Notes under the pieces: model-generated
Seen by the model: the letters and a program-made list of their open reading frames with translations, nothing else
Databases searched by the model: none
What the model was told of the DNA's origin: nothing
Part shown: positions 46,087-57,625 of the stretch, piece after piece
Position numbering within the stretch: position 1 is the stretch's first letter
How the letters are laid out: every line of letters starts with the position of its first letter
From: Icerya purchasi
Lineage: Eukaryota; Arthropoda; Insecta; Hemiptera; Monophlebidae
Reading direction: 5' to 3'
DNA length: 64,000 nt
Assembly: GCA_039619475.1 (NCBI GenBank)
Contig: CM077115.1
Span: 497,633,352-497,697,351 of the forward strand
Made by a program: the position numbers and the translations under genes

Positions 46087-46094
46087 TCGAGTTT
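46082..46094 (+). repeat. Target-site duplication of the RTE-like element, right copy
   Basis: TAACATCGAGTTT, identical to 42,038-42,050. The first two bases could belong to the AAT tail. Confidence 0.92.
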
Positions 46095-47363
46095 TTCGAC
46101 GGAGAAAAATAAGAAATCATTAATCTGTTAATTAAGAAAGCAACAAAGATCATACTGAATTCTGATTCAGATATAAATCATTTACTATTATACCTAGAGA
46201 TTGGGGCTTCCTTCATATCGTCCGTTTATTTTTAAATTAATTATTTATATATTAATATCTATCACGACGCGCTCAAAAATAAAAAAAGATACTATCTAAC
46301 ATTTTATTTTTTCAACAGTTTAATGCGATTGTAAGAAATTTAGTATACGATAAAAAAAAATGTTGCGAATTACTTTTGTCGTGTAGATTTTCTTATTTTT
46401 TTTAAAAGCGAGTTATCGAAGTTTACTGATCAAGTTTTTAATAGTTCACAGTCAAAGCGTGATAATAGAAATGTTGAGAAGTACTGGTCCGAAGAAATAA
46501 ACAGGCCGTCGTCAGTAATGAGTTGGCCTATATGCGTTAGGGTTGCAAAGGAATTAGCTGATTTTTTTCGGCTAACAGTTGATTGTTTAAAAAAAAAAAA
46601 AAATACCGCCTTCAACTCTAAAAATTTAATAAAAATGGGTTAAAAAATAAAAACCAACTACCCGGTACAAAAATATACATACAAATATTATGATTATTCT
46701 TAAACAACGACAGTACCTACTAGAATTCGAACTTCACTAATAATTAGAAACAATTTAACGGTTATATAACTATACAGCCATTCGGTGTTTATGAGACAAG
46801 TATCTAAAATATCGCGAATGCTTAATGCGGTTTTTGATTATTGTTGCAATTTGTACTTAGTGCTAACTATAATAAGTATAAGTGTTGTTTACAAATAATC
46901 ATAATATCTTTCCTATGTAAGTTACCCTGAAATACGTTTTAACACATTCTATTATATGTACAGGATAAATCATGAAGACGGTATTTTTCTTTTTGTATTG
47001 GTAAAGAATTTAAGTAAAATAAGTTTCAACATTGAATCGACAAATTTAAATAAAACAATACTTGCTATCGACACTTGTAAATTTTAAAACCCTAACACGA
47101 TAAACCTTTGGAACGCTTTTTCTCATTTACATATATAACTAAATAAATAAAATTATAAACATATAAAATTCGACCCTTCGTACTCCGCCAAGGGGAACTC
47201 CTCATGAACCCGCCGATGATAGTTCTGAAACACTTCGAGAAGTGTATCGATTAACTAGGCCACTCTTAAAAGAATAATATTTTACGGTTTACGTAGCAAT
47301 TTCCGTTACAACTTTGGTAAAATATTTTTTACAACGGTTTTTAATAACTTTTTTTTTTAAATA
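46095..47363. other. No gene recognised
   Basis: AT-rich; A-run at about 46,589-46,603. No element signature. Confidence 0.5.
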
Positions 47364-47632
47364 GTCGTCACGATAGCCTAGTTGCAGTAGCGTTTGACTT
47401 CCGTCACAGAGATCCTAAGTTTGATCATCCCAAACGACGACAAGAAATTATTATGCACACTTTCATATGCGTACTAGTTAGTATACAAACAGACACACTT
47501 GGGACTGTATTTTCATATCGATAAATCAAACATTTATAGCCAATTTCGAACGTATTCTTACGTGTACATTCGCGTTGCACACAACAATTGCCATGAATAC
47601 TATGCCTGTGTCTGTACAACTACAATGGAAAA
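47364..47632 (+). mobile_element. SINE-A copy, plus strand (well preserved)
   Basis: GTCACGATAGCCTAGTTGCA carries box A (47,374-47,385), and a box B with an inserted base lies at about 47,417-47,430. The body and 3' end read TCGATAAATCAAACATTTAT, GCGTTGCACACAACAATTGC, then ATGCCTGTGTCTGTAC. With the copy at 36.5 kb it defines the family, about 270-300 bp, ending without poly-A. Confidence 0.82.
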
Positions 47633-47764
47633 AAAGACAATCATGACGCTCGACATCGAGCAATACGACTTAGTATATCTACAATAAGTAATATTGTAAT
47701 CACCAGCCTTCGGTATTGGCCTAGCATCAAGATATAAACACAAATATTAAGCAACTCTTACGTA

Positions 47765-48525
47765 TATACTAGTTGCTACCCACAGCTTCGCCCGTATATA
47801 AGCATACCTATTTAAATCTGTACAATGAAATTAATAAAAACATTTTTCGTTTTATCCGGAATTTATATATATTATATCATAGAGAACAATCTCCCCATAT
47901 GTATATATATATATATATATATATAAATGAAAGTCAGAAAATTTGTATGCCTGTCTACCTGTGCGCGCTAATCTCACAAAATCCTGAACCGATTTTGTTC
48001 CACATTCCACCAGGGGATAGAATGATACCTGCGAAAAGTTTCAGCATATAATTTATAAGTTTTTGGTATGATTTAGCCGTGCTATGGGGGTTTCTGTCAA
48101 TAAGGTGTGAACAATAAAAAGGTAAAATATCCTCAATAAAATTTTAAAAAAATTTAATTAAAATATTTACCATGAAAATAAAATGAATACTATTGTAATA
48201 TAAATTAAACGTAAACATTTTAATAAAATGATTACTATGTGACAGCATCTAAATACACAAGTTGCAATACTAGCCCACCTGCTATATTCAGTGCTTAGAT
48301 TTAAAAAATGAAACAAAATGTTTTCTACTAGTTTTTAAAGAAAAACAAAGAATTCAGCAACAGAATTTTTAATACTTGCTACCGAAAATATTGTTTATAT
48401 TGACATTTTAAATCCTTGCTCAACTTCTGTTGTTTGCCGTTGTAGTAATAAACTAATTTTTATAAAATGCTCGACGGGTAGGTTGGAACGTGGAGAGCAT
48501 TTTCTATATTTATCGTACTAAACAT
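47765..48525 (+). repeat. Repeat R, plus-strand start followed by inverted interior
   Basis: The plus-strand family start is at 47,769 (CTAGTTGCTACCCACAGCTT, CGCCCGTATA). From about 48,060 the interior is in the opposite sense: TTGCTACCGAAAATATTGTT and CTCAACTTCTGTTGTTTGCC at 48,379-48,440 are the reverse complement of 55,760-55,850 in the 55.6-kb copy. A (TA)n run sits at 47,901-47,925. This is either two abutting copies in opposite orientation or a foldback form. Confidence 0.55.
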
Positions 48526-48527
48526 AT

Positions 48528-48602
48528 TCACTGTGAACCTTAACTTCATAATCCCCGACGCCCTGTCAAGGGGACTTACTTTACTTTACTTACTTTACTA
48601 AA
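48528..48602 (+). repeat. Repeat E 3' end with (TTTAC)n-like tail
   Basis: GTGAACCTTAACTTCATAAT, then GTCAAGGGGACTTACTTTAC and TTTACTTACTTTAC match the ends of the 13.0- and 25.7-kb copies. This one keeps the most tail repeats. Confidence 0.55.
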
Positions 48603-48615
48603 CATTTTATTTAAA

Positions 48616-49099
48616 ATAGCTGTTACCCACGGTTTTGCCCGCACACTAATAATACCTGTTTAAATCTGTACTTGGAAATTCATAAAAAAAATTTTATTTT
48701 ATCTAGAATTATATTTATGTAAAGATTCTTTTTCTCTTTGGAAAAGATACTTATAGCCGTTCTACAGTCTTCCCGTTTCACGTTTAGCTGAAGATTATCG
48801 ATCTTTCTATCTAAGATCTAATAAAATTGAATTTTTACGTTTAATTTATGTTTACTATGGTTTTTTTTATTTGTCCCGTATGTATTTCTGCACCGCTGGT
48901 CGTATCTCAACTACTTAAAATCTCATATTTCGCGAAGGAGAAGGGGTAGAAAATCCAGTCGTACATACTTTAAAACCTTCGTTTGGACAACACGAATACA
49001 CACTGAAAATTTGAGCATGATCCTTAAAGCGGTACAAAAATGCATACAAAACAAACAAACATACGAGCATACATTTTTACATTCTGGTATATACAGATT
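48616..49099 (+). repeat. Repeat R copy, plus strand
   Basis: Starts AGCTGTTACCCACGGTTTTG, followed by CCCGCACACTAATAATACC and TTTAAATCTGTACTTGGAAA, and ends with a CATACAAAACAAACAAACAT type segment and ATACAGATT at 49,091-49,099, like the end of the 55.6-kb copy. It directly abuts the older RT element that begins at about 49,100. Confidence 0.65.
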
Positions 49100-49312
49100 C
49101 ACCACAGAAGTAGAAATGCAGTTTGGATTTTTAGAAACAGATTCGGCTCAAGAGAGACCTTATTCAATATCAAAACTCTGATAGGAAATAGACCGTTAGA
49201 AAACGATTTTTTTATGTTTCGCCGAGTTCAAAAGACGTTTGATAATTTTAAACATGTGAAAATTATGGAAATTTTGGAGAGGATAGAAATAGATTTTAAA
49301 TCTCTATTGAAC
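49100..49312 (+). mobile_element. Old RTE-like RT element, 5' piece (host of a nested LINE)
   Basis: Translation shows QFGF, then after a frame change RNRFGSRETLFNIKTLI, QKTFDNFKHVKIMEILERIE and IDFKSLLN. This is the RT segment from the template-grip motif to palm motif A (…F.KAFD.VKH…), with the first catalytic Asp position reading as Thr. The element is interrupted at 49,312 and continues at 51,818-51,834. Confidence 0.7.
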
Positions 49313-51814
49313 TAATTAAAACTTAATAAATCCACCTTGTCTGCTCCTGGCCGGGACGGTTTCTCGTTCCTTATTCTTAAAAATCTCTCTCCTGCTGCGC
49401 TGCTTTTCCTTCTCCATATATTTAATTCTTTTCTCCTTTCTGGCTCTACTCCAAAATCCTGGAACGACTTTATTGTCGTTCCTATTCCTAAAAGAAATCA
49501 GTGTTCTTTCCGTCCCATTTCCCTGGCTTCCTGCCTGCGTAAACTATTTGAAGGTTTGATCAACAATCGCCTCGTGTGGTGGCTGGAGCACAATAATCTA
49601 TTCCCTCCTAATATGTTTGGTTTTCGCCCAGGGCTTGGGCCGGTTGACTGCATTAGTTATTTCCTTTCAGATGTCTATAAGTCTTTCCTAACAAAAAAAT
49701 TCACCATTGCCTCCTCTTTGTGGACGTATCTTTTGCCTTTGATAATGCGCATCTTCCCGCTTTGGATTCCAAACTTTTTTCTCTTAACCTCCCTCCCGTC
49801 GTCGTCATTCTCATACTCAACCTCTTCCAGAACAGAACTCTCTTTATTTCTTCTCCCTCCCTTTCCTCCTCCAGATGCGTTTATCGTGGGCTCCCACAGA
49901 GTTCCTGTCTGAGTCCTACACTTTTTAATATCTACTCTTTTGATATCGCTTCTCTTCCTATTTATTCTTCCTCTCTCCTCTTCGCTGACGACATTTTCGT
50001 CTATTCCACCTGTGACAATCTGTCCGTCGCTATTGATGAGTTGAATAATTCCCTGTCTATTCTTAATAATTCTCTTTCTCGTGTCTTCACCTCTCTCTTT
50101 CTCCTACCAAGTCGTCTTGTATCATTTTTTCTCTCCACCCCTTTAATCAATCGTATTCTAATTCGCATCCGTGCATCTGGTATTCCCCTTTCCTTTATCA
50201 ATTCCATATGCTATCTTGGCCTTTTTTTGAATAGCCGCCTCACATTCCATAAGCACATTAATTTTCTCTATAAATCCTGTCTTAAATAACTTAATCTCCT
50301 TAAATCTCTCTCTCCCCTCAGACGGGGAGGCGATTCGTTTATCCTTCTAATTCTTTTCAAAGCCATCATCCGGTCCAAGCTCGACTATTGTTCCTTTATC
50401 TACGGTAATTACTCCAAGTTTCTCCTCACTAAACTTGACACGATCCAGAATTCTTGCCTCCGTTTGTGCATTGGAGCCTTGAAATCCTCCCCCATTCCCG
50501 CAGTTCTATCAGAGTCGGTTGCCCAACCACTGTTTATTCGCCGTTCTCAGCTTGGGTATCGCTTCTTAATTAAACGGCTTCCCATCTCCTCGTCCAAACT
50601 TATTTCCTCCTATCTATATATCAAAAACTGCTGGCGTTTTTCTCCTCATAAAATCCCAATCCTGTCGCTCATTGCTACCCGTCTTTCTAATTTTTCTCCT
50701 GTTGTCCTTTCCTACAACACTCTCCCGTACTTCTTCCATGACTTCAATAGCCTATGGCAGCCTATCAAATTTTCCTCTGTCCCACTTCGAGCCAATTCCT
50801 CCTCTCACGGTGCAGTCAACAATGAATTTCTTCATTTGTTGAATTCCTCTTTTCCTGCTCATGTATTGATCTTTACTGATGGTTGCAAGAGCGAGGACAG
50901 CGTGGGTGGTGCGTTTACTGCTCCGTCGCTTCGACATTCTGAGTCCTTCCGGCTTCCTTCCTTCTGCTCTATTTTTTCTGCCGAGTCGATCGCCATCCTT
51001 CAGGCTATCTCTTATATTTCCTCTTTAAGCGACCTTTCCCAATTCATCATTATTTCAGACTCTAAGGGCGTCCTTCAAGCCATATCCTCTCCTCCTTCAC
51101 ATTCCTATCATTAGTATTATTCTCTCAATTCGTTCTCTTACCTCCACTTTGCAGTCATCCCGTTCTATTCTCATTGATTTTTTGTGGGTCCCCAGTCATT
51201 CCGGAATTGATGGCAACGATGCAGCCGATTCTTTGGCTCGTTCTGCTGGTCGCCTTGATTCATTCCTCAACCATTTCCCTTCTTCAGACATCCTTTCCTT
51301 ATCCACCTCCAATCACGCCAGACTTTGGCAGGATATTTATCCCTCTCTATTTTCTAATCGTCATTCTCATTACCGTTTCATTCAGCCAATTCCTCGTTCC
51401 CTGTCTTGGTTCCATTCTATTCCTCTCAGTCGTCACTCTTCTATTGTCTTCCTAATTCGTCTCCGGATCAATCATTCTCTCCTCCCTTTCTCTCGCTTTC
51501 GATTTGTTCTATCGCCTTCTCCTGATTGTTCTCTCCACGATTGTGATCCTCCTCGTACATGTGATGCTAATCGCATTTTCTTTGAGTGTCCTGCTCTTCG
51601 TAACGAACGCTACCTTTTATACAGTCAGCTCCTGTCATTAGGTCTCCCTACTCCCTATAACTCTTCCTTTATCCTCTACTTTCCTTCATCTCCTGTGGTG
51701 TCCGCACTGCTGTCCTTTGTTGCGTCCATTTCGGACCGCTTAGTTATTTAGTTTATTAGCTTAGTTTTCTTGTTGTTGGGTCAATGCCGCTGGCGCGCCC
51801 AAAAAAAAAAAAAA
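49313..51814 (+). mobile_element. RNase H-bearing LINE, 5'-truncated, 2.5 kb
   Basis: This is the best copy of the family also found at 11.3, 13.0, 17.4 and 21.3 kb. It lacks the endonuclease and starts within the segment leading into the RT (KSTLSAPGRDGFSFLILKNL). It ends with CAATGCCGCTGGCGCGCCCA and an A-run (51,801-51,814). It lies inside an older RT element. A possible degenerate duplication is AAATCTCTATTGAAC (49,298-49,312) against AAAGTCTTTACGGGAAC (51,818-51,834). The sense strand is T/C-rich, unlike the A-rich RTE. Confidence 0.85.
49322..51751 (+). pseudogene. RT/RNase H polyprotein of the LINE, broken
   Basis: Four pieces share one order. RT part 1 (to about 49,710): SAPGRDGFSF, IPKRNQCSFRPISLASC, FGFRPGLGPVDCISYF. 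After a frame change near 49,715: FVDVSFAFDNAHL, RGLPQSSCLSPTLFNIY and the catalytic FADD in LLFADDIFVYS. This frame runs to 51,114 with one stop (50,287-50,289). It includes the RNase H residues in IFTDGCKS (about 50,870), SAESIAILQAI (about 50,980) and IISDSKGVLQAI (about 51,055). A second frame change near 51,130 gives IDFLWVPSHSGIDGNDAADS with the His/Asp pair, then a tail RLWQDIYPSLFSN, CDPPRTCDANRIFFECP and a stop at 51,749-51,751. RNase H would degrade the RNA strand after cDNA synthesis. The protein cannot be made as is. Confidence 0.88.
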
Positions 51815-52745
51815 TTAAAAAGTCTTTACGGGAACCAGATTGCTCACGAGAACACTTACACGAAGGATATAAAGGTAAAAAAAGGAGTTAGACAAGAATG
51901 AATTCTGCCTCCATTATTTTTTAAAATTTATGCCCTAAAAAAAAAAAAAAAGGGTTCAAAGAAGCACTAGATAAGGCAACATGTACATAAAAATCAATAA
52001 TGTCCTAATAAATCTGTTACGTTATACCGACGATACGGTATTAATAGTTGATAAAAGATTTACAGCAATTATTCGACCACGTAAATATGACCTGCAGAGT
52101 ATAAAATCTGCCAATTAGCGTGACAAAAATAAAAGTGGCGGCGATGAACAAAAAGTCCATTCCACACGTAACCGTAAAAATTGAAAATACTAGAGAATAA
52201 GTATCTCGGTTGTTGCATTTACAGGCTCCTCGTAATTAGAAATAAAAACTAGAATTTTAATAGCCCGTTTAACATTTAAAAAGCTAAACAGCTTTCACTG
52301 TGATTGTAACATCTGCCTGGAATTACAGAATTGTAAAGTGCTACGTTTCTTCGCGTTGCCATACAAAAGCCGAACAAATAAGATGGTTAGAGCGATTCAA
52401 GGCACATGGCTTTACAAATGGTTACTCTCGATACCGCGGACAGCTAGAATCACAAATGAAGAAGTTACGAAACAGATGGGGGAAAAAAAACGAGTACTAA
52501 TTAGATTAATAAAATTAAGAATACCTAATTATCCGGGTCGCCTGATGCGCGGGCCGAAATATGCATTACTCCACACAATGCCGATAAGTGCAGTAGAAGT
52601 TGTTCGTAGTGTTCGCCGCAAAAGAAGGTCGTGGTTTTCCAATATTTAAGAATGGAGATAACTGTTGTATGGATGAGAGCGTGAAAGATGTGGACGGCAA
52701 CCTTCGATAACGAAGACAGCTCAAGAAGAAGAAGAAGAATGTTTA
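51815..52745 (+). mobile_element. Old RTE-like RT element, 3' piece
   Basis: Resumes with LYGNQIAHENTYTKDIKVKK followed by GVRQ (51,824-51,897), then an A-run at about 51,937-51,951, a damaged palm motif YTDDTVL (52,023-52,043; Thr replaces the usual Ala), and a C-terminal region with TARITNEEVTKQMGEKK, RIPNYPGRLMRGPKYALLHT and RRKRRSWFSNI (52,440-52,647). It ends with a (GAA)n tail (52,722-52,740). Many stops and frame changes indicate an older insertion than the LINE that splits it. Confidence 0.7.
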
Positions 52746-55284
52746 ATAAGATATTTCAAAAACTTAAATTACACTAAAATTATTAAAGAATCTTACAGGA
52801 AGAGCTTTCACTATTGCTACTAAAAATATTATTTACATTCAAACGTTAAATTCTCGCTAAACTATTTCGCTGTCGAGGGCTCTACGTAAAGTTTGTTTCG
52901 ATTTATTATATTACTGAAATGTTTTTAATAAAGGCAATACCGGAAGTAAATTTTTAATAAATAAAAAAAAGAAGTATACATATATGTTAAATCGCGAATG
53001 GATTAATTTAAAATATAATTTCGATTTAAATCTGTCATTAAAGTCATTCGCGCGCTATTTTTGCTCATTCGAGCTTCGGTAAATTCTATACTCGTGTAAT
53101 TTTGTAGTGGGAAAGGTGATTTTATTTTACGCTATTACAATTAGACACACGCGATCGGCGGTGCCTCAATGAAAATGGACCGACACTATTGTAAAGTTAT
53201 CAGTTTAATAAATACTAACTACAAATAATGAAGTTGGACAACTTTTGTTTAAATAAAGAATGAGGAACCGGTAGAACGATGAAAATAACTGATATTACGA
53301 AAGAAGGAGTTGTAGAACGACATGTATTATACTTCGAAATGTACGACGAAGGAAGTCGATCAGGTGGTTTATTGATGACAAAAATGGTACCGATAAAGAA
53401 AAGTGACGAACTTTCGTGCTTTTCATCATTACATTGTTCTAGGAAAATACTATAGTCAACACGACCTCGCCCCAGTCGTGTACATATTTACTCGCGCTTG
53501 TCATTCCGTGATAGATTAGGCGATTCTCATTTCTTGCTTGGAATTCTCACTCGTTGGATCAGCAATATATCAAAATCTCACGTCGGCGCTGAAAGTAAAA
53601 ATAAACATCACTTACATTTTTAAAAGTCTACACTCGTACTTTGGTCATTCTAACAACAATTAATCGGTACCAGGAAAAATTCAAAAACATCACACCGACG
53701 GGACAAAGGCTTGATTACGAATTCATTTCCAACTGTTTTCTTACGAAACACTTGACATTAACTAAAAACAAAAAAAGAAACAATTCAATTACACCTTTAA
53801 TGTTAAGTTTCAGAAAATTACTGTAAGAATTTTACTAGATTTCCATTGCAGCGAAGTAATTTTTTGAACTATTACTAATCGTTGTCTTCGTGCAAAACAT
53901 TTTTTCTATTAAAAATTCCCGACTCTTTACAATAAACTCTTCAATTTTTGTGATCCATACTTACAATCTTTTTCTGTCGCGTAAATTTAAAAAAAAAAAA
54001 AAAGTTCAGGTTTGTGTTCAAAATTGAATAAACGTATTTATAAAAATCTGCATTTTTGGAAATTGTTCATTTAAATTTGGGGACGGACAGCTACCCTCCG
54101 GCGCATTGCTTAAACATACCAGATGTGGTGTGCAGCTGAGCAGGGAGCGCAAATAAAATTCCTGATCATTATCGCTGTGTATTAAAATAAACCGCGAACG
54201 TAATCCAGTTTAATTTAAAATAACGCTAAAAATTCAAACCGATTCTCCGCGGCATAGAACGGTAGCACCGATTATCTTCATTAAACAGTATTCGAAATGT
54301 GAAGTGAACAAAAAAGGGCTTCATTAAAATTTCGGTATATCGCGAAAGCCGAACGGGAGCGCATAAACGGGGAAAAAGGAAAATTTCATAACGTATAAAA
54401 GAAATGAAGAAGGAAAATGAAATCTGTAGTATTTTTCATTTATTAATGTATCCATCGAAAGCTCGCTAGTTTTGTGTAACGGATTCGCAATTAGAAGGCT
54501 ATTGTTAGCGCAAAAGCTCGACTTTTCAATCGCTATCGCTTGTTATAATATCGATGATGGTGTATACATTCATTAAAACTTTTTCCGTCTTCCAATTTAT
54601 CCCAACCTTTTTTTACACTCATTCCGAACAATTCTATTTCTGTCTCCTCTCCGGTCGCGCTACTCCGACCTACTGCCGCGGTTCCTATTAAAAAAAACAC
54701 ACAAACACACAGAGGTGAAATATTATTTGCGGAAATATACAATCGTTGCTACTGCCTCATTATAACCGACTTACGGCATTCTGAACAACGAACAATAACT
54801 CTATTACAAAGCCGATTTCGCGAACTTTTTATTTCTTCTCCTTGACGGACAGGTTGGAGCAGCAACTAACGATTCCACTAAAAATTTCCTATTAAAAAGC
54901 TTAGCTTTTAATGCTTATCGCTAAAGCGTTCTTATTCAAAATAATAATAATAATAATTATGTTATAAAATGAACAAAAATTATATATATATATATATATA
55001 TATACATATATATACGCATATACACACACACACAGACTCTGCCTTTTGCAAGCTCCATTGACCACCAATCTTTTTTCTTCTAAAATTATTTTAGAAAAAG
55101 TCTTTTTCAATTGACTATGTCATTCTTTTCCGTATTTTATTAAAAACAAATCTTAAAATTGTACTACACATCATTCAATCTTTGTTATTTGATATAATCT
55201 AACGGAACATAATCATGGAACAAAAAATGTAGTGTATCCCGATATAAAAATGACATAGTCATTAACATATGTATACATATATAT
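52746..55284. other. Mostly gene-less; repeat R interior fragment at 52,780-52,900
   Basis: ATTGCTACTAAAAATATTAT, then TCTCGCTAAACTATTTCGCT, matches the inverted interior of repeat R at 48.38 kb. The rest has no recognisable gene. A (TA)n run is at 54,979-55,005 and a (CA)n run at about 55,021-55,035. Confidence 0.45.
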
Positions 55285-55515
55285 CTTGAGTTCGATCCCA
55301 AGCGAAGACAGAAATTATTAATTAAGTAATTGATAACATCCATGTGGTAGCAATGGCAAATTACCACGTGTACCATCATATTCGCGCTAGCTAGTATACA
55401 GCAGACACACGGGATATCATTTATGGCGCGGTAACAAGCAGTTATAACCAATTACAAGTGTAGTTTTATGTACATACTTGCACTGCATATAACAATTGCC
55501 ATTTGTACAGCTAGA
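55285..55515 (+). mobile_element. SINE-A copy, plus strand, head truncated
   Basis: Starts at box B (GAGTTCGATCCC, 55,289-55,300), followed by AAGCGAAGACAGAAATTATT, the CAGCAGACACACGGGATA segment and an end CTTGCACTGCATATAACAAT, then TGCCATTTGTACAG. Box A is missing. It lies 40 bp upstream of a repeat R copy. Confidence 0.72.
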
Positions 55516-55554
55516 ATATACCTTTATGTATATCATCATCACATACATATATGC

Positions 55555-56395
55555 ACTAGCTGTTACCCACGGCTTCGCCCGTGTATTAATTCCTGTTTAA
55601 ATCTGTATTTGGAAATTCATAAAAAAATGTTTGTTTTATCTGGAATTTTTTTTTTTTTTTGGTGGGAGGGTTCGTAATATCTGGAATTATATATTTATGT
55701 AAAGATTCTTCCTCTCTTTGGAAAACAAAAAATAACTCTGTCTCGAGCATTTTATTAAAATGAATTTATTACCACAACAACAAACTACAATAGTTGAGTA
55801 AGGATTTCAAATTTTAGTATAAATAACATTCCCGATAGTGAATCTAAAAAATTCTGCTGCAGGATTTTTTATTTTTCTGCGAAATTAATAGAAAACACTA
55901 GTCTCTTTTATCTCTCCGTAATCAGTACAAACATCTAGGCTAGGAGCGTGACTTGTATGTTTAGATCATGTCATGGAGATGATTGATGATTTCAGTAACG
56001 CCAAAAGTGAAGTAATAGAATGCGGTGTATTTACTCACGCTAGAAATTAATAAATCAGCATCTAGAGTGTATTATTCACTATAGTAATCATTTTATTTAA
56101 ATTTTTACGTTTAATTTATATTTACCATGGTAATTTTATTTAAAATTTTATAGAAATTAATTTTTTTTTTTCATTCGTCCCGTATTCATTTCTGTACCGC
56201 TGGTCGCATCTCAACTACTTAAAACCTCATATTTCGTGAAGAAGTAGGGGTAGAAAATTCAGCTGCACTTTAAAACCTTCGTTTGGATAATAACACAAAT
56301 ACACCCCGAAAATTTTAGCATGATCCGTCCAGCGGCACAGGAACGCATACGGGACAAACATAAAAACGTACATTCATTTTTACATATACAGATTT
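55555..56395 (+). repeat. Repeat R, longest plus-strand copy (about 840 bp)
   Basis: The start CACTAGCTGTTACCCACGGC, then TTCGCCCGTGTATTAATTCC holds an 18-base GC-rich stretch (CCCACGGCTTCGCCCGTG) whose flanks can pair (CACGG with CCGTG). It ends CATAAAAACGTACATTCATT, then TTACATATACAGATTT. A run of T and G interrupts the beginning at 55,648-55,672. No coding signal was found. The same start and end define copies at 24.9, 47.8 and 48.6 kb. The repeat's class is unknown to me. Confidence 0.65.
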
Positions 56396-56951
56396 ATGTG
56401 TGTATAAATTAATGAGGATTTAAATTTTATTTTTACTTAAAGTAATTTAGAGTATCCTATGTACCGGGTTTTGCGAGAAACGAGCAAAAAAAGATTTATT
56501 TCAGTTATAAAATAAGTCACGTTCGTATCTAGTAAAGATGATAGTAAGAAAGAGGAAAAAATAAAAATATACGGACCACGGATGAAATTAAAATAAATTA
56601 TTCGATAATAAAAATTTAAATTGTGTCATCATACGACAATAAGAGCCCTACCGACACAGCATCTAAGGGAATATATGAAGAGAAGGAGTAATATTAAAAG
56701 AGAAAGAAAACCTAAGGAGAGCGAGCAAATATTTCTTGCTTTTATGTATGTATTACATGTTGGTAAGAGAGAAACAAAATAAATAAAATATTAATAGTAG
56801 GAATTGTTCGATGATTAAAAATTTTAAATATTATTGGTATGCATTGGGCGTTTGGAAATCCGCCGGTGCTTGTGCATACGAAAACTGGCGTTACGTATTT
56901 CCGTAAAGTCTAGCGTCGTAGAACACAGAAAAAATCGTAAAAGACCTGAAC

Positions 56952-56982
<31 letters not shown>

Positions 56983-57559
56983 GAGGGAATTAGAAATAAT
57001 GTATAGCGAAACCTGGAAAGTAGGTTGGCGGCTATTAGAATATTTTACGTTAAAAATAAGAGGTGATAAGGAAAAGAGAAAAATAATCATGGAAAAATTA
57101 ATTGCGCTGCCCCATATTTTGGTATGAGAAGAGGGTGAAAAGGATAACATTTTGGAAAATCGATGTCAAGTTATCAAACTCTGAGAAAGCGGGAGGAGTT
57201 ACTTCTCAAGACTGCCGTGCACTGTGAATTTCGAACTCAAAACCGAGAATGAGCTATACAATTTTTCATTTATTATGTCAGACCAACCAGCCATAACATA
57301 TATTAGCAGCACCAAGTAAAGATAACTTATTTTTGTGATCTGTTCATTCTGAATGCACGAAACAATTCCAGTCAGAAAGTAGCTGCGAGACTCTGACTGT
57401 GCCTGGCATTGGGAAGTCGAGATTTCTATAATCAAGCAAGGGTCTCTAACGGAGATCTGATATGAGGCCAGCTCCTTTTCTTTACTTTCCCAGATCATTT
57501 CTCTGGTATAAGCAATTTTCGATTTCAGATAGTCGTGTTTAGGTATCCGGAATGAGACA
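56396..57559. other. No gene recognised
   Basis: An A-run lies at 56,951-56,977. Open frames at 56,834-57,127 (plus) and 57,199-57,627 (minus) lack recognisable motifs; the first depends on translating the A-run as polylysine. Confidence 0.45.
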
Positions 57560-57625
57560 ACTCCCGAAAATCTATAAAATCTCTGGTTTGGTAGCCGAAC
57601 ACCTCGACTACTAAGCCAAAACGTC
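57560..57625 (-). mobile_element. Possible tRNA-like SINE head, minus strand
   Basis: In reverse the sequence reads TGGCTTAGTAGTCGAGGTGT, then TCGGCTACCAAACCAGAG, then TATAGATTTTCGGGAG, matching the layout of box A (TGGCTTAGTAGTCG) and a poor box B. The body downstream is unlike SINE-A or SINE-B, and no second copy was found. Confidence 0.3.
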
